NCBI GenBank assembly: GCA_016165875.1
Contig: JABBOT010000001.1
Span: 16,196,876 to 16,260,875, forward strand
Origin: Acanthopleura granulata
Lineage: Eukaryota > Mollusca > Polyplacophora > Chitonida > Chitonidae
Direction of reading: 5' to 3'
DNA length: 64,000 bases
Every line of letters begins with the position of its first letter. Positions within the stretch are counted from its first letter, which is position 1. The translations under genes and the position numbers were made by a program. The notes beneath the pieces are model-generated. The model worked only from the letters and a program-made list of their open reading frames with translations, made no database searches and was not told the DNA's origin. Shown here piece after piece: positions 11,616 to 23,145 of this stretch.

Positions 11616-14600
11616 GTAAGAAACGATGTACAAAGGAAAGATCATGCAGGAAAAAATTGTTCGTTTTAAGAAAACTGAGACACAGTTCAAGACACGGTTT
11701 TTGACTAAATCAAATTTAGACTTTATAATAATAGTTAGTTTATAGCCTCAAAAATTAAAATGCGACAGATTTGTCTTAGGATATCGCTTCTGAAGTGTTA
11801 ACAATTTCATTTCACGGTATCCAAAATTTAACGCAGAAATGACTCTCTGAAATCGCCGCGATCTGTTAGAAAAAAAACAAACAAAATTAATAAAGTAAAC
11901 TTAAAGCCAAACGTGAAGTATTTTAGATGAAAAGGGATATGGGTATTGTCACATTTTATAGGGTAAGGCTCACTTAAAAATATGGTGATTTCCAGAAATA
12001 AAGGCCGTTGAAAAATATCCCGTCTGACCTCATTGGTTATATAATGTTAATGTGGCCCGTAAAACCTATCATACAGTCAAAAACATTTGGTGAAAAAGAA
12101 TTTAAAACATCAATGAAAGCATTTTCAGATACTGTCATTAATGGCCTTTTTACTCACCGTGACTTCATTCCTGCGTTTTCTGTCCCTTTAACTTACATGT
12201 TTTCAGGCTAGGCTTCCAGATTAAGATAGTCCTGGCTATAATATGGAGATAGATGTCTCAACAGTTGCGTCCCTTTGTACCGAGATGCTACAATCCCAGT
12301 CGACGCGTAGGCTTGTTAACAATAGGCAGAGAATGATCAATGGTGAAATTCTTTCTGCAAAAGGCACACCTGATTTTCTGATCTGAGTAGCCTTCTAATT
12401 CGTATTTAATCCAATATCCCTTCAACATGCACCTATGGACTATGACTCCTCTATACAATGTAATGTCTCCGATGTTTAATTACTGTGGTTCGAACATCTA
12501 CTTGCTTCCAGGTAATCACCTGATATTGTCAAAGCTTTGTCTTGGGGAAAGGACTTCGAATATTACACTACAGTCTGAGGCTATACTGAAAATCTTTCAC
12601 TTTTATTTGACACAAGGAAAAGATTTTGAAAAAACCATTTTAATTCATTTATTTATTTATTTATTTATTTTTTGACTGGAATTTGACTTCATGTTAAGAA
12701 TCTTTCACTGCGTACAGTTTTAAGCACTGAGGAAACAGTAGTGCCCGGTTTATGAAAACCTATGTCCAGGAAGTAGCTGGTAAACGTTTTCACCGGCGAT
12801 GTACTGGCCCCAGGATAACGAAGCTATCGTAGACTTAAGTCTTATCTTGTAACACTATTCTTGAACTTACATTTAGCCTTAAACACTAATTTTTAACTAG
12901 ATAACAGTCACTATTAATGTACAAATGCCTTAGATAAGTCACAGTTTTAGTGCAGTACATAAGTTTGAAGTTAAGACTAAGTTTGTTACCTAAAGCAGTA
13001 ACAAAACCTTTACAGCAACCTTGAACAACCTAAACTGCTTTACGACTGTTGCTGCCAAGGTTTGGGGAACAGTGGAGGCTGAAGAATGTGAAGGTCACCC
13101 TGACCGAGACTGGAATCGAATCACCTCCTAGTGTGTTTAGCGAATGAAAGACAAGCCCCTTAACGGTTTAGCTCTGAGTTTTTTGATTATCTTGTCCAAA
13201 ATAGTCATTATCGTCCTACCATAGCTGCAACTTGAATAAAATTAAATAATGTTAAATAAATTAGTTTACTGCTACAGGATGGATCGGAGCCTTAACTTTT
13301 GGGCTGAACAGAGCTTTCTGCTGGCTGGTTATGGAGCTGCAGACGATTGTTCCCCCTTTCCTACTGTTTCTCTCTGGAATATTCATGTGCACACTCAGCC
13401 TCCTTCTGACTTCGATGACGGAGCGCTTAGCATGGCTCTTCCTGTTTTATTGCGTCATCTATGGATTCGGCTCCAGCCTCGTTATGAACACTCCGTACGC
13501 CTTGATTGAGGAAATCTTCCCGATAACCCACAAGCATCACGTGACTGCCACCAGCATCATGAATGTTGGTGCTCCACTAGGTAGATATAAATATCAGCCA
13601 GTATTTTTAACGGGTTAAAGAAACATCACGTGATATAAAAGTATACATGTATATAGTGATAAAAGAACTGTATCTTTCCCTGATTTTGGAAATATTGAAA
13701 ACAATTAAGCAGGGAAATTCTGGAAATCATTAATTTATTTTTTCAAGAACATGTATTGATAATATCTATGACAGAACACGTATATATACCACGGTTAGCT
13801 GTTGTTTTGACCTCTGACCTTCGATTGACCTTATTCCCTCTACCACAGGTATGTTGTTGGTGAATCCTTTGGTGGCTTACCTGGACGGGATAGAAGGCCA
13901 TACCTGGAGGGACACTATACGCATCTTTTCATTGGTTGTCTTCATTACGGGTTTTATTTGTTCTCTGCCAATGACACGACGGGGAATGACAATCTTCGGC
14001 ACTAGCGTGAATTCCAAAGACGGATATGAGGATCTGGATAAACAGAGTAGTGACGTCACGGGGGAGGATCAATGTGACAGAAAAGGGGAGGAAAAATCGA
14101 AGATGACGAAAAAGGAGCTTCCGGCAAGACAGAATTCGCTTGTGCTACTCTTTGACAACCAAACCCCGGGGATTTTACTCGGCTGGACATCTGGCATGTT
14201 ACTTCTGTCCGTGGCCATCTTCATCCCCAAAGTGCATTTTGTAAGTGAATGTTCTTCGGTTTTTTGAAATCTAGGATCATCAAAAATATTCGTATACCAA
14301 TCGTCATCCATATATGGACCTTCCTGGTCAATAATTGCAAGATTTTTACACGACGCATACACATTCCCTTTGTTTGGGATTATAAACAGAATAGGAACTC
14401 GTAAAGTTCTATCCTGTTGTTAACAAAGCTGTGTTCTCTTTTATTCTTCCGTGTACGCGCAGTCTGAAAACGTTTAGGTGGTACACAAAAAAGTAAAGCA
14501 TCACAATAACGTATTTTGGACCCACTGCATATTCATTACCGAAGTCTCGCTGGGGAGGGGGCTAAGTTGCTATGATCTATGCATTTACATGAACAATTAG

Positions 14601-17600
14601 TATGAAAACCTAAATCAGGTTAATTGACAAACGTTTCTAAGTGTGACCATATGCCATATACGGCGCTATTGTCGCTGCTCTCATTTTACTCTCTGATTTT
14701 TTATTTTTCATACATCTATGACCGTTACCCACATGATAGAGAGGCGTGTTATGGGTACAGTGTACGGTTTCGTTTCTAAGTTTTTGTTAAACTGCAATAG
14801 TGAGATTTGACCACACAAGTTAGCTATTTTTTTACCCAGTAGCTCGTATCTATATGTTTGTGATGTACCGCAGTAGTGTTAGACTTCAAATTAACTCATG
14901 TTGAGATGACTGAAACACGGCTAAGGTGGCTCTGCTGGGGAACTGAATATCCCTGACAGTGTGTATAAACAACTGCTCGTAGTTGTTGTAGAAACTGGCC
15001 TATCTTTCTGGGAGAATTGACGATAACCTGGTGGGTCGACCTATCTGTATTATGATGGGTTTCTTGTGGGATGCATGAGAAATAAGCATCTGAGCATGGT
15101 GCGAGAGTCGAAATTGGGTGAATATTGGGCAAAAATCACTGTTTTATACGTGTTTTGAGTATTTCAGTGCAAAAAGTGTACTTTTTGAAGGCTAGTACAT
15201 GGTGGGAGGTGTGGGGTGTGACATGATGCATGAGGTTATTTTATGCAGTTTATTATGGGTGTAAATGGTCATAGATTTCAATGGACAGATTTCTGTCATT
15301 TTGCCTGGGAATAAGTTCAGTCAGCGCATTTTTCCTGGACACTGCCACTCGAAACTGTAGGTTGCACCCCATATTTTTCCTCGTAGGATGTTCATGCATT
15401 CTCTGAAAACACGGACTAGTTTCAATGTTTACAATCAAAGAACCCGATACCGTGGAAACGTGTGAACCTTGGAATTTGGAGTGATGCAACTACAACAAGA
15501 GCATCAAATCCGTGAAGAAAACAAATAAGCTCTTCAACGCCTAAGAGAGTGGGTAGTGCAAAATTTCCAACAGTTTGATGGATTCCAACTTTTCGGACTT
15601 AAAGAATCAGTGAAGCAAGGTTCATACCGCGGAAATACACTGTAAAATGACCACGCCCAAAGCCTTTAACGGGTGATTAAACTTCAAATAAGTGTGTTTA
15701 ATAAATGTACAGAAATATTTAAGTATTGAAAATAGGTGTTTAAACATGTATATAGACCTGTTTTATAATGTTCAAGTGTTTGATATCTCATGCATAAAAG
15801 TGTAAATGATATAAAAATCGAAATTTTCAGTGTACGGATTCTTAAATTAAACGACTGTTTAGGAAAACTATGACTGAACTTATTGGCGAAAGTCCTTAAT
15901 CTCTTTTTCAATGCAACCTAAACACATGGACACCGGGATAAATACTGAGTCACAGGACAGGCTGATAAATCCAGTTGGGGACCTGATCTCGTTTCAATGT
16001 GAAATTAAAACAAAATTGCCGTTTGCATGAATCCAGTGTCCTTCGCCCTCATATTCATGGAATGCAAACAGTAAAATAGCGCATATGTCCGGCGTTCATA
16101 CATTCACAACAGTCATCTGTAGTTTCATCATTTTCAGCATGATGGTTTCGTTTTTCAAGCCGGTTTAAAAATTTCCTCTTAATTGTCAAGAGTCATGCAC
16201 TGCGGGCAGACGTAACCCGTGATTACACGATCCCACAGGGATGGATAATGTTTTAATACATGTACACTTTGCGTCACGCTTGTAGGGCCGAACTCTCAGC
16301 CAGCCACCGCTATCTAGTCGTCCCTTTGAAACAAGATTTCATTTCAAACTACCACACTTTGAAACTTTGCTCACGTGACGACAGAGCGTGAGGGATTGCC
16401 TTGCATTAGAAACTGATCAGCGTGTCGTTAATTCACTGTCTTATAATAGTTTAATTCCCTGGATGGTTAATATATTGGTTTGATTTTAGTAGCTTACATT
16501 TGAAACTAATGACATAGAAGTTTGTTGAACATAATCATTTTCGAGCTGAAGAGATTCTGCTGATGTACAGAAGAAGTGTTCTCTAGTTGTGGCAAGTCAG
16601 GCTACCCATCAAAGTGAAACCGTGAGCTCTTTGATCATTTAGTGCCTATAAATAAAGATATATAATAAACAGGTTATCATAAAAGTGTCTGTTCTACTCT
16701 CGTTGCCTGGCAGTGTTATGTGGTGTTTGGCTTACTAACGGAATGCAAAACGTTACATAGAAATGTGCTGTGTGACATCGTAATGTGACATCATGCTTGA
16801 TATCGTAATGCTCTGTGTGGTGCCGTAACGTGATATGAAGCATGCCATCTTACTGTGATATCGATGCACGACGTCCTAATGTGCCGTGTGGCATCTAGTG
16901 TGATGCAAGGAGTGACAATGTGGCAAGATATATAGTATCATGTTGTTAGATGAGGTATCGTAATTTTATGCGTGCATGGCGTCATGATGTACTGTGTGTC
17001 GATGTTATATGTAGCATCGTGATTTGATACATGGTATCGTGATATGATGTATGTCATATTGGTGCGATGTGTGGCATAGTGACTACCGTCTTGCATCGTA
17101 TCATCGTATTAGATTGTATTGCATGGTGATGTGATGTGTGGCACAGTCATGAGATGTAATATGTGACGTGTGGCATACTCATGTGATGTGAGGCACCGTC
17201 ATGTGATGCATGGCATGGTGGTGTGATAAATCGTTATCTTTGTTTGGTGTGTTGAGTCATTAATGTGAGGTGATGTGGGATATTGTAATGTGAGTTGTGG
17301 CATGATAATGTGATGTACACACTTGGATCTCCACCTGCCATATCATACAGATAGGGCATAGCTGTTAAAATGTGATGGTTGGATATTACAACGTGAAGGT
17401 GGGATATTGCTTAGCTTGAGCACGTGGTCGGAATGTACGGTGGTTGTGTATTGACCAATGGAAGCCAAGAATAACTGTATGAGGTATGATAATTTGGTTT
17501 GTGTCTGTGTATGGGCAATCAATTATCCGGAATATTTTGACAATTTGAACAGATCCAATACATGCATGACCTGAGCATAGAACCGGAAGTGGCTGCGGCT

Positions 17601-19657
17601 TGCATGTCATACGAGGGTCTAGCGGAGGCCATACTCAGTTTCCTCATCTCCGTGCTCGGTAATACTCTTCTCAGTCTTCTAGATAATTACTTATTTGTGG
17701 TGTTCTTATAATTATTGTTGATCTGTTGTTTCTTTCACTGTTTCTTATCAGTTTTAATGCATAAGAACTCTTCAAGAGAAAAGATTTAAAAGATTACATT
17801 TATAAATCTACTTCCTTTTTTTCAATTCTCGAATATAGTTCTTTATCTTTTCAAAGCCATTTTATTACATTGTTATTCACAATCATAAATAGTGGTAGAT
17901 TAAACTTGCATCGTATGTTTCTAAATCACATTATTTGGACACAACAGATGGCTACTAACATTGTATGGCGTATGCTTACCTACAGGAGACCCCATAGCGC
18001 CATACTTCATGTGGATGTACGCCTTGTGTAGCGCTCTCCTAGCTCTGGGGTCCTCCATACTTGTGCTCTCCACACGGGTCATCCACATCGCCCTATACTG
18101 TACGGGTAAGTGTACATGACGGATTCACCGAATTATTGTTATAAACATCTATTATTTGATTGATTGATTGATTGATTGGTTCATTCATTGACTGACCGAC
18201 TGACTAACTGACTGATTGATTGATTGATTGATCTAACTTACTTATCCGACTGGTGTTTGAACCTATGCTCACAAATTCTAATGGTGGTTAGGTTTATGCC
18301 TGGATGAAGCAGGAGTAAGCCACCATGCAAGTTCCTTGCAAATCTCATGACTTCAAAATATGAAAGATTAGTTTTCGATACACATGTACGGTGGTTATCA
18401 TTGTTTTGTTTCCCCCACTAACGCTTACTTCACTTTTTAATTGTTTTGAATTAAAAGGACAAAGGTAACACCACTGCGTGTTTAATTGTTTTGAATTAAA
18501 AGGACAAAGGTAACACCACTGCGTGTTTAATTGTTTTGAATTAAAAGGACAAAGGTAACACCACTGCGTGTCTAACTTTTGGATGCTTCATTTTATATCA
18601 GCTTAATCTGTACTAAATGTTGTACCCGTTCTCTTCATAGTTCATGGCGCAGTCGATGGCCTTTTGATGACAGCGATCTACCCCACCCTTCAGCTCTTGA
18701 CCACCAATGTGAAGGCCAAACAGCTGCTTTGGTCACTCACACTGTTCGTCATTGGTGTGGGACAGGTAGTCGGTCTACCAATGGCCGGTTAGTATTTTTC
18801 GTCAGTTACATTGTTCATCATTGGGAGGTAGTGGGTCTGCCAATGGCCGGTCAGTATTTTTCGTCAGTTACATTGTTCATCATTGTGGTGGGGCAGGTAG
18901 TCGGTCTGCCAATGGCCAGTCAGTATTTTTCGTCAGTTACATTGTTCACTATTGGAGAGGAACAGGTAGTCGGTCTGCCAATAACCGGTCAGTATCTTTT
19001 GTCAGTTACAGTGATCATCATTGGGGTGGGACGGGTAGTCGGTCCCCCAACGGCCGGTCAGTATTTCTCGTCAGTTATATTGTTCATCCCTGAGGCCTCC
19101 GTGATCGAGATGATTAGCATGCTAGCGGAGCGCAATGTCTGAAAAACACAATTAGCGCTTTGCCAATCAAAAATTTAAAAAAATCGCAAGTTGTTACACA
19201 TGGTAACTATCTATCATATTCTGTTCCCTTTTTTCCAGGACTTATCTATGATGAGACACGGTCATACAGTCTCGTGTTTTACATAGCTTCTGGAGTTTTT
19301 GGAACAGCTGCCTTCGCGTTTCTGGTAATCTGTGTCAGGAACCCCAGTCGAGATGTGGTATCACAGGAAGTGATGTCAGCAAGAAAAGGAATTTTGGGAG
19401 ATGTACACAAACAGGGTACAGGATATAAGTCTTTGGGAGATACTGGACAGTTGTCTAAGGAGGGATATAACGTGTCACCTGACTCCGTGTTCGGTGATTC
19501 GGCCCGATCGGAAGGCAAATCTGAAGCAGGAACAAATCGTCGATTCACACAACATGGTGAGTCACGTGAGTATCGTGAGTCAGAGTCAGGTGATTCGGAC
19601 CGTCTGGAAGGCAAATCTGGAACGGTACCGACCTCAGAGAAACAGGCCCCGACATAG
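11453..19657 (+). CDS. Monocarboxylate-transporter-like (SLC16/MFS) membrane protein, seven exons
   Basis: Joining 11453-11615, 13278-13580, 13849-14240, 17553-17658, 17986-18105, 18641-18787 and 19239-19657 gives 1650 nt, a 549-residue protein; every junction is GT/AG and all phases agree (1,1,0,1,1,1). Twelve hydrophobic helices can be read: one in exon 1, three in exon 2, two plus the seventh in exon 3 around a long charged loop, the eighth across exons 4-5, then the ninth to twelfth. The 6+6 plan with a large central loop and the FGVF(V)EKL stretch after helix 1 is that of monocarboxylate transporters, proton-linked or facilitative carriers at the plasma membrane. Unusually, the DG(G)W(G)W signature before helix 1 is missing, and the loop after helix 4 reads THKHHVTATSIMNVGAPLG instead of the usual YFxKRRALAxG-type motif, so substrate cannot be assigned. 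A polyadenylation signal candidate lies at 19956. The start is the first ATG in an open exon; its Kozak context is weak, so a short upstream exon is possible. Confidence 0.82.
12640..12790 (-). mobile_element. Old diverged SINE in SLC16-like intron 1
   Basis: (TTTA)n followed by tttgactggaatttgacttc, then aagaatctttcactgcgtac and gaggaaacagtagtgcccgg, matching tail and body of the SINE in order with many changes. Confidence 0.45.
13278..13580 (+). CDS. SLC16-like exon 2 (helices 2-4)
   Basis: Acceptor gctacag, donor CTAG/gtagat, phase 1 on both sides. In frame it opens with GWIGALTFGL, matching the (S)WIGSL-type start of helix 2 in monocarboxylate transporters, then helix 3 (FLLFLSGIFMCTLSLLL) and helix 4 (WLFLFYCVIYGFGSSLV). 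The other two frames are also open over much of the exon, but only this one joins both neighbours. Confidence 0.8.
13849..14240 (+). CDS. SLC16-like exon 3 (helices 5-7 and central loop)
   Basis: Acceptor ctaccacag, donor TTT/gtaagt. It encodes helices 5 and 6, then about 65 hydrophilic, charged residues (rich in D, E, K, S) and helix 7 (GWTSGMLLLSVAIFIPKVHF). The long cytoplasmic loop between helices 6 and 7 is a family hallmark. Confidence 0.82.
14241..16719. other. SLC16-like intron 3, left part
   Basis: No exon, SINE or tandem repeat recognised. Confidence 0.5.
16720..17330. repeat. Degenerate minisatellite in SLC16-like intron 3
   Basis: Irregular repeats of a ~18-20-bp unit like gtgatgtgtggcatcgtaat. 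Confidence 0.6.
17553..17658 (+). CDS. SLC16-like exon 4 (loop 7-8, start of helix 8)
   Basis: Acceptor ttgaacag, donor CTCG/gtaata, phase 0 in and 1 out. It encodes IQYMHDLSIEPEVAAACMSY and the start of helix 8 (GLAEAILSFLISVLG). The intron before it (3.3 kb) contains a degenerate minisatellite. Confidence 0.75.
17986..18105 (+). CDS. SLC16-like exon 5 (helix 9)
   Basis: Acceptor cctacag, donor ACGG/gtaagt. It reads GDPIAPYFMWMYALCSALLA and on through LGSSILVLSTRVIHIALYCT, i.e. the end of helix 8 region, helix 9 and the start of helix 10. Confidence 0.78.
18159..18232. repeat. (TGAT/TGAC)n tetranucleotide microsatellite
   Basis: ttgattgattgattgattga followed by tgac/tgaa variants; lies just after the exon 5 donor. 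Confidence 0.85.
18436..18570. repeat. 45-bp unit, three perfect copies
   Basis: tttaattgttttgaattaaa starts at 18436, 18481 and 18526; the copies are identical, so the array is recent. It lies 70 bp before exon 6 of the SLC16-like gene. Confidence 0.95.
18641..18787 (+). CDS. SLC16-like exon 6 (helices 10-11), 3' end inside a minisatellite
   Basis: Acceptor ttctcttcatag, donor GCCG/gttagt at 18788. It encodes VHGAVDGLLMTAIYPTLQLL, helix 10, and LTLFVIGVGQVVGLPMAG, helix 11. The last ~60 nt and the donor are the first unit of a 69-bp tandem repeat running to about 19085, so near-copies of this exon end and its donor occur four more times downstream. Reading through the real donor meets TAG at once (GGT TAG at 18787-18792), which enforces splicing here. 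Confidence 0.78.
18725..19085. repeat. 69-bp minisatellite covering the exon 6 splice donor
   Basis: The block around 'atggccggt' recurs at 18781, 18843, 18912, 18981 and 19050: spacings 62, 69, 69 and 69. Each unit holds cattgttcatcattg..g.., caggtagtcggtct.ccaatgg and a gccggtcagt donor-like site. Confidence 0.92.
19239..19657 (+). CDS. SLC16-like exon 7 (helix 12 and C-terminal tail)
   Basis: Acceptor cttttttccag. It encodes GLIYDETRSYSLVFYIASGV, helix 12, and then a ~105-residue hydrophilic, Ser/Gly/Glu-rich cytoplasmic tail ending at TAG 19655-19657. Part of the tail is a weak internal repeat (DS...FGDSARSEGKSE and SGDSDRLEGKSG). Confidence 0.82.
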
Positions 19658-19955
19658 ACGAAACATCATTAACAGAGCATTAACATTTAAACAGAAAATG
19701 TGTTCTCTACGAAAAACATATATGTTATGTGTGACAATTTCCGACTGCCACACTGTCTAGTTTTACTCTTTATGCTGTAGAATTGTATGTAATGATGTTC
19801 ACACCATTAACGGCCTCAGAGCTTAATAGTAAGTCTGAGTCATTTCTCAGCTTACCAAGGGGCTTTCTTGTTTCGTAATTAACACACATCTCTTTATATC
19901 TAACGCTGTAAGACCTTTCAAGTCTTTTTATGTACTATGAAAAATACTAGTGAAG

Positions 19956-19961
19956 AATAAA
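19956..19961 (+). terminator. Candidate polyadenylation signal of the SLC16-like gene
   Basis: AATAAA about 300 nt after the transporter stop codon; the nearest canonical hexamer seen downstream of the gene. Confidence 0.5.
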
Positions 19962-20911
19962 AGAGCATATATTTTGGTCTATGATATATTACCTGTAAAT
20001 ACCTCGTTTCTTTACCGCCATTATCTTAACAGCAAACCTCATGTATTATATATATACATATAGTTGAACGTGGCCTATGCAATTGGGACAGTTACGTATG
20101 GCAACTGTGGTGTTTCAAGCAGAGCATGGTATGGATGTGGACGAGGAAGTGTTAATGCACTTTCATAAAACACTTCGTAAAGTGTCACTGTAATAAAGAA
20201 TGTGAGGTCTTGCTAGGGTGTGTAGACCTGTGTATGTATCCTTGGAGTTTTAGGCAGTACTCAACAGTTTTCCACTCATAGGTCTTGCTGTAGCCTTTGT
20301 TGTTTTACATGTAGGTTAAAGACTGGAACTATAGTTTATGTGATACACGAGTGGTTTATTATTCGAATGCGTGTACGCAACTGTGATGTCCCAATAGACA
20401 TTGACCACTGAATAAAATAAAGCACTGTGATGTATAAATTATCACGAGTTTTCGTCTTCTGAGAGTTCAAGACCATGTGACCATCTGGATACCTGCATAT
20501 AATGTTACTGGGCGGTCTGATTGCTCGCACTTCCAGTACAAAATTGCACACAACTCACAATAAGAACTGGGATATGTCAAACAAGCGGAAGGCAAAACAG
20601 ATCCAAACTAGCTGCATGACAAACTACTATCGAACAATCACAAATATGGTGTAGGCTATTTGAAAATACAAGCGTCTTAATCAGTTAAGCGGTACGTGTT
20701 TCACAGAGCCGGAAATGCTAAGTGGGCTCATATATGCACAACCCGCTGACTGAATGATCCGTGCGCCGTTGTGACTAATGATCGAGTAGTCATAGCGTCA
20801 ACATGAGATTCGATCCTGTCTCGACGAGTATTTTGCGAAGTGTAAGGCCAATAATCGGAAAATGTGCTATGCTTACTTCCCTTTACGGTCTGTAATAGAC
20901 ATACAGATCAG

Positions 20912-21000
20912 GTATTTATTCATTTGATTGGAGTTTTACTCCTTAATAAAGATTATTTCACTTATACGAGGGTCATGGAACTTGGTGGCCATACACCACT
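20912..21000 (-). mobile_element. SINE tail fragment
   Basis: tttattcatttgattggagttttac and attatttcacttatacgagg; only the tail third is recognisable. Confidence 0.45.
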
Positions 21001-21590
21001 GTACATTGTGAGCGCTTTATGACCAGAAGGTTATGTGGAGTGATTTCCTTCTAATATTGAAACAAATGTTTAACGTAAAAATGGCAGGTTGAGAATAAAC
21101 TGACAGAGGGGAGGCCACTGTAAACATTGTTCACGTCGTAGCGAGTTATCTCCCTTGATCGTCGAGCAGCTGAATACGCACTTTCCTGCAATGTAACAGA
21201 CTACCACCGTGCGACAATGTTACGTGTACTTCATCCTAGGGTATTTAACCTACGACCTGCTCTCCCCTGCGGCCGGGCTCAGTTACATTAACGTATGTTG
21301 TACTCAGCAATCTACGATTCTGTGGTGAATATTACTAACGTGCATTTTAGTAAATACAGTCAGATCTCTATAAGTACACTATAACATTTCTCACGTAGGG
21401 CCAAGTAGGCCTAAACGGTGGTTTGATTATCTGAGCATTTCTACAGATTTGCATAATTGCATGAATTAAACTTGCCTGCGTTTAATATTTGATTTTTCCT
21501 CACTATTTACATACATTTTGCCTAACATTCCAAAATCAGCGTTGCATGGCTGGCAATTTAACATATATGTAGATCTAAAAGGATTTTAAC

Positions 21591-21854
21591 ATGGCCTTAA
21601 CACATTTTAGTAAGTCTAATTGGCATCGGAATGTCGCACTAAACAAGCAGAATCGATTAGAGGTTATAAAGGATCTGCTCAGTAAGGGGAAAGCCCTTTC
21701 AGTCCCAAATCCCAAACATTACTACCAGAAACTTTTGTACATCTTGGCTACAAATATTGTTGAAGAAGACGTTAAAATGAAATCAACAACAACAAAAACA
21801 TTAAGCGAAATCAAACTGCCTCCATGTTCGTTTAAGAACACAAAGAAGAAATAA
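21591..21854 (+). CDS. Small basic protein of unknown function (87 residues)
   Basis: ATG to TAA, single frame. Lys-rich (15 of 87), with WHRNVALNKQNRLEVIKDLL and a C-terminal KNTKKK; no signal peptide or membrane segment. AATAAA occurs at about 21927. It stands alone in a non-coding stretch and could be a small gene, a terminal exon or a retrocopy fragment. No family recognised. Confidence 0.3.
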   Translation: MALTHFSKSNWHRNVALNKQNRLEVIKDLLSKGKALSVPNPKHYYQKLLYILATNIVEEDVKMKSTTTKTLSEIKLPPCSFKNTKKK

Positions 21855-22944
21855 AACAGATCCAGATACACACAATTTTACATGTGCAAATTATAAATGA
21901 GGATTTGTCTAATCCTGTCCGCAAATAATAAACGCTTTGAATTGCATTTTACTTGCTTGCGTACATGAGGCTATCCTAACAATGTATGAGTAGATATAAC
22001 GCAATTTACATGTATAAACTGTATAGGATGTCTAACAGCTAATTCCTGCAACAAAATGCAAAACAAGATGAGTAGCAATCAAAGATCGTGAGCATCAATG
22101 CCCCACAACCTCGGCTGTAATAATCATAAAGCACATCGTACATGTGTATTCATGTATACTCAGACGGTAATACTCGTAACTTTAAATGTTTGATAGAGCA
22201 AAATATATGCACCAAGGAACTGTTTCTGACATAGTGTGATCTGTCAGTTTCTTCATCCTCATCTGGTGAGTTTTCAGGTTACATGTATGTGAGCAAATTA
22301 AGGAAAGTTTGACCTATATATCCAACAGGGATGCACGAAAATCAATGCGATATGCACCAGCCCCAAGTGTCTCACACTATTAATGTAACCTGTGAGTTTA
22401 TTGATTATCCTGTAATAGGGTTTGAAGATAAGGGCAAATTACAAAAATGACCGTGACCTATGTTTTCTTTGTTTTGTCAAGAAAACTTATATCTCAACTT
22501 ATGTAAAACTTATGCATGGATTTGTCTGGCTTGCTCACTTGATCTGATGTCATAGAAAATAAGTCCGTGCGCAAAATCTTACATAAATCAGACGACATTT
22601 AGAGCAACTGTTGCTAACAAAAATAACGACCAATGAGAATCACAACATTCATTAGATATTTTGAGTAATTCAACAACCTATGACGTCTAAGAATTACAAT
22701 TAACATCACTGCATTTTCTATTTCTTATTTTTCTGTTGAACCATCTGCTAGAGTCGGGGGGGGGGGCGGTGTCGTGTAAGCTGTTAAGGGCTGGGGGTGT
22801 AAGTTGTTAGGAACTGGGGGGGGGTGTAAGTTGTTATTTTTCAAACATTTACATCCAAAACTTCACTTTTATGACAACGGCCTGCTGGTGGACTAAACAT
22901 TCCCGAGGTCCCTTTGCATTCTTTCCATTTAATTGTCTATTAAT

Positions 22945-23145
22945 GAGACAAGGCAGCATGTTGAGTAATTCTAGATCCGTGGTGTCTTACTAAAATGAGA
23001 CAAGGAAGCATTTTGAGTAATTCTAGATCCGTGGTGTCTTACTAAAATGAGACAAGGAAGCATTTTGAGTAATTCTAGATCCGTGGTGTATTACTAAAAT
23101 GAGACAAGGTAGCATTTTGCGTAATTCTAGATCCGTGGTGTCTAA
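22945..23145. repeat. 52-bp unit, four copies
   Basis: gagacaagg starts at 22945, 22997, 23049 and 23101. Flanked on both sides by related G-run sequences (22756 and 23209), each preceded by a diverged copy of acaattaacatcactgcatttt. Confidence 0.93.

Noticed and set aside
18579..19142. 187-codon ORF through transporter exon 6 and the 69-bp array
   Set aside because: Not the transporter frame; it is held open by 69-bp (23-codon) units. The spliced frame explains the locus.
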